Under the pieces are notes generated by a model that was given only the letters and a program-made list of their open reading frames with translations, was not told where the DNA came from and searched no databases. A program made the position numbers and the translations under genes. A stretch of 8,473 bases of DNA from Spirochaetaceae bacterium (lineage in GTDB: Bacteria; Spirochaetota; Spirochaetia; Treponematales; Breznakiellaceae), in assembly GCA_031258625.1 (NCBI GenBank), contig JAIRMO010000069.1:1-8473 (forward strand). Reading direction: 5' to 3'. How positions within the stretch are numbered: position 1 is the stretch's first letter; every line of letters starts with the position of its first letter. Positions 6,948 to 8,473 of the stretch are shown one piece after another.

Positions 6948-6953
6948 GGGGGC

Positions 6954-8473
6954 TCAGGCGATCTTGAATTTGTTGACCTCCCGGATCAGTTCGTCGATGT
7001 CTCTTTTGTTCAGGCGGCTGATCTCGTTCACCTGGTTCACCGTAACGTTGATCTGTTCCGCTCCCGTGGCAATTTCATCCATCCCCTGGGTGATTTCCTC
7101 CGTTATGGATTCCAGCGTCCGGCTCGTCGCTATCACCTCCCGGCTCCCGCTATTCATCTCCCCCGAACTCTGTTTCACCTCTCCGGTGATCTCGTTCAGC
7201 AGGCTTACCGCCTTCAGTATCTGTTTGCTCCCCTCCCCCTGTTCTTCCATCGCATTCCGAATGTTCTCCTCCTGCTCCGTGACCGTCTTTACCCCCTGAT
7301 CTATCGCCTCAAACTTGTTCAATACCTCGTTCGTCGACCGCGTGATCTTGTCTATCGAATCCTTGATCTTCTTTAACACCCCGCTGATGGTCTTCGATTG
7401 TTCCCCCGACGATTCCGCCAGTTTCCGGATCTCATCCGCCACCACCGCGAAGCCTTTCCCCGCCTCCCCCGCGTGGGCCGCCTCTATCGCCGCGTTCATC
7501 GACAACAGGTTCGTTTGGCTCGCTATGTTTTCCATCACCGCGTTGATCTCCAAAAGCCCCTCCGATTCACGGGCTATCCCCTGAATGTCCGCCGCCACTT
7601 CCTGCAGCCCCGTATGCCCCACCCCGGACGCTTCCGCCAGGGTATGTACGTTTCCCGCGTTATTCACCAGGCTGCCCGTCACCGACTGGATATTCGCCAG
7701 CATCTCTTCTATCGCCGACGAGGATTGGCTCACGCTCTCCGCCTGCTTATCAACCTGCCGGTTCAGGTCGGCAATATGGGCGCTGATGCTTTCCATCGCC
7801 GTTCCGGACTGCTGTACCCCGGCGCTTTGGTTTCCCACCTGGGTCTTCATGCTTTGGATGTTCGCGGTAATTTCGTTGATCGCCGCGGCGGTGGCGTCCA
7901 TGTTGGTGGAAAGCTCCGTCCCGGTCCGGGAGAGGGAATGGGCCTTTTCCCGGATGATCAGGATCAGGTTTCGGATCTTTTCCAGGGTGGCGTTGAAGGA
8001 ACGGGTCATATCCCCGATCTCGTCCTTACCGCGGGACTCAAGCCGCCGGGTCAGATCCCCCTCGCCGATGTCGCTGAGGATGAGGACCATCTTCTTGAGG
8101 GGATTACTGATGGACCGGGACATGAAGAAGGCCCCGGCGGAGATGAGGAGGAGCATCAAGAGGGCAATGATAAGGCTGACGACGAGCATCCGGTAGATGG
8201 GTGCGGAAATAACCCTGGTGGGGATCCCCAGCATCAGTGCCCAGGGGGTGGTGGCGTTTCCGACAGCCACGGGGACACAGATAAAAAACATATTTTCCCC
8301 GGTGAGGGGAACGGAGTTGGTAAAGGAAAATTCCCTTCCCTCCCGTATGGCATTCCGCAAATCATCCAGATAGGGGCCGGCGATATCTTTCTCCGTTTCC
8401 GCCATGGGCTTTCCGACCCGGCTTGGGTCAAAATGGCCGCTCACCAGGCCCCCGTTGCTGTACACCACGGCAA
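6954..8473 (-). CDS. Methyl-accepting chemotaxis protein, N-terminus outside window
   Basis: Chemoreceptor that signals to CheA/CheW at the membrane. The frame is open to the right edge, so the gene is partial; the GTG at 8468 lies within VVYSNGG and is an internal valine rather than a start. The visible part begins in the distal half of a periplasmic dCache-like sensor ([19 protein letters not shown]). From that valine, a membrane helix spans about 93-114, HAMP about 116-168, and the coiled-coil signalling domain about 200-480. The highly conserved hairpin tip [20 protein letters not shown] and [15 protein letters not shown] is at about 316-351. No C-terminal NWETF-like CheR tether is present. 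The ligand is unknown. Codon use changes within the gene: the sensor and HAMP part uses GCC, ACC and TCC, the signalling part mostly GCG, ACG and TCG. It converges with the five-gene operon. Confidence 0.95.
   Translation of the reverse strand, partial: AVVYSNGGLVSGHFDPSRVGKPMAETEKDIAGPYLDDLRNAIREGREFSFTNSVPLTGENMFFICVPVAVGNATTPWALMLGIPTRVISAPIYRMLVVSLIIALLMLLLISAGAFFMSRSISNPLKKMVLILSDIGEGDLTRRLESRGKDEIGDMTRSFNATLEKIRNLILIIREKAHSLSRTGTELSTNMDATAAAINEITANIQSMKTQVGNQSAGVQQSGTAMESISAHIADLNRQVDKQAESVSQSSSAIEEMLANIQSVTGSLVNNAGNVHTLAEASGVGHTGLQEVAADIQGIARESEGLLEINAVMENIASQTNLLSMNAAIEAAHAGEAGKGFAVVADEIRKLAESSGEQSKTISGVLKKIKDSIDKITRSTNEVLNKFEAIDQGVKTVTEQEENIRNAMEEQGEGSKQILKAVSLLNEITGEVKQSSGEMNSGSREVIATSRTLESITEEITQGMDEIATGAEQINVTVNQVNEISRLNKRDIDELIREVNKFKIA

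Noticed and set aside
6943..8196. Plus-strand frames of 89-203 codons opposite the chemoreceptor
   Set aside because: They are shadows caused by the codon bias of the chemoreceptor; the minus-strand protein has unmistakable conserved motifs.
1..8473. A new defence or biosynthetic system
   Set aside because: All six proteins belong to housekeeping, envelope or chemotaxis families apart from the uncertain TPR protein; nothing resembles an effector-sensor defence pair or a biosynthetic cluster.

Overview
The window reads as a chromosomal segment of a GC-rich, motile, double-membraned bacterium. A spirochaete of the Treponema type fits best. This is an inference from gene order, the large chemoreceptor and the G/C-tract-rich sequence, and no rRNA or other decisive marker is present. 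Coding density is high, with two divergent-free transcription blocks that converge on a repeat-rich intergenic region.

Layout: positions 1-172 hold no gene I can support. They contain a short direct repeat and a good sigma70-type promoter. Positions 173-6683 form one tightly packed plus-strand operon of five genes: phoH (ybeZ-like ATPase), a 7TM-HD phosphohydrolase of the PgpH/YqfF family, ybeY (endoribonuclease), a corC/tlyC-like CBS protein, and a secreted TPR protein with a TolB/FlgT-like C-terminal half. Every junction overlaps (23 nt, then three 4-nt ATGA overlaps), so translational coupling is likely. Positions 6684-6953 are a non-coding, extremely GC-rich spacer. It is built from two tandem 115-bp units, each with a short hairpin and a large imperfect palindrome, plus an inverted copy of the short hairpin at the far end. 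Positions 6954-8473 on the minus strand carry the C-terminal 506 or so residues of a methyl-accepting chemotaxis protein whose start lies beyond the right edge.

How the genes fit together: PhoH and YbeY are a well-known pair in rRNA maturation and ribosome quality control. The PgpH-type HD protein is expected to hydrolyse cyclic di-AMP at the membrane. CorC-like CBS proteins are linked to divalent cation homeostasis or envelope stress. The order phoH-pgpH-ybeY is the Firmicutes-style arrangement, and ybeZ-ybeY-corC is the proteobacterial one; this operon contains both. The TPR protein is probably periplasmic and is the least understood member.

I see no defence system, mobile-element gene, tRNA, rRNA or CRISPR array. 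The coding part is mostly ordinary housekeeping. The points most worth a second look are the intergenic repeat element with compensatory stem changes, the codon-usage break inside the chemoreceptor, the 10-G tract at the pgpH/ybeY junction, and the domain make-up of the TPR protein.
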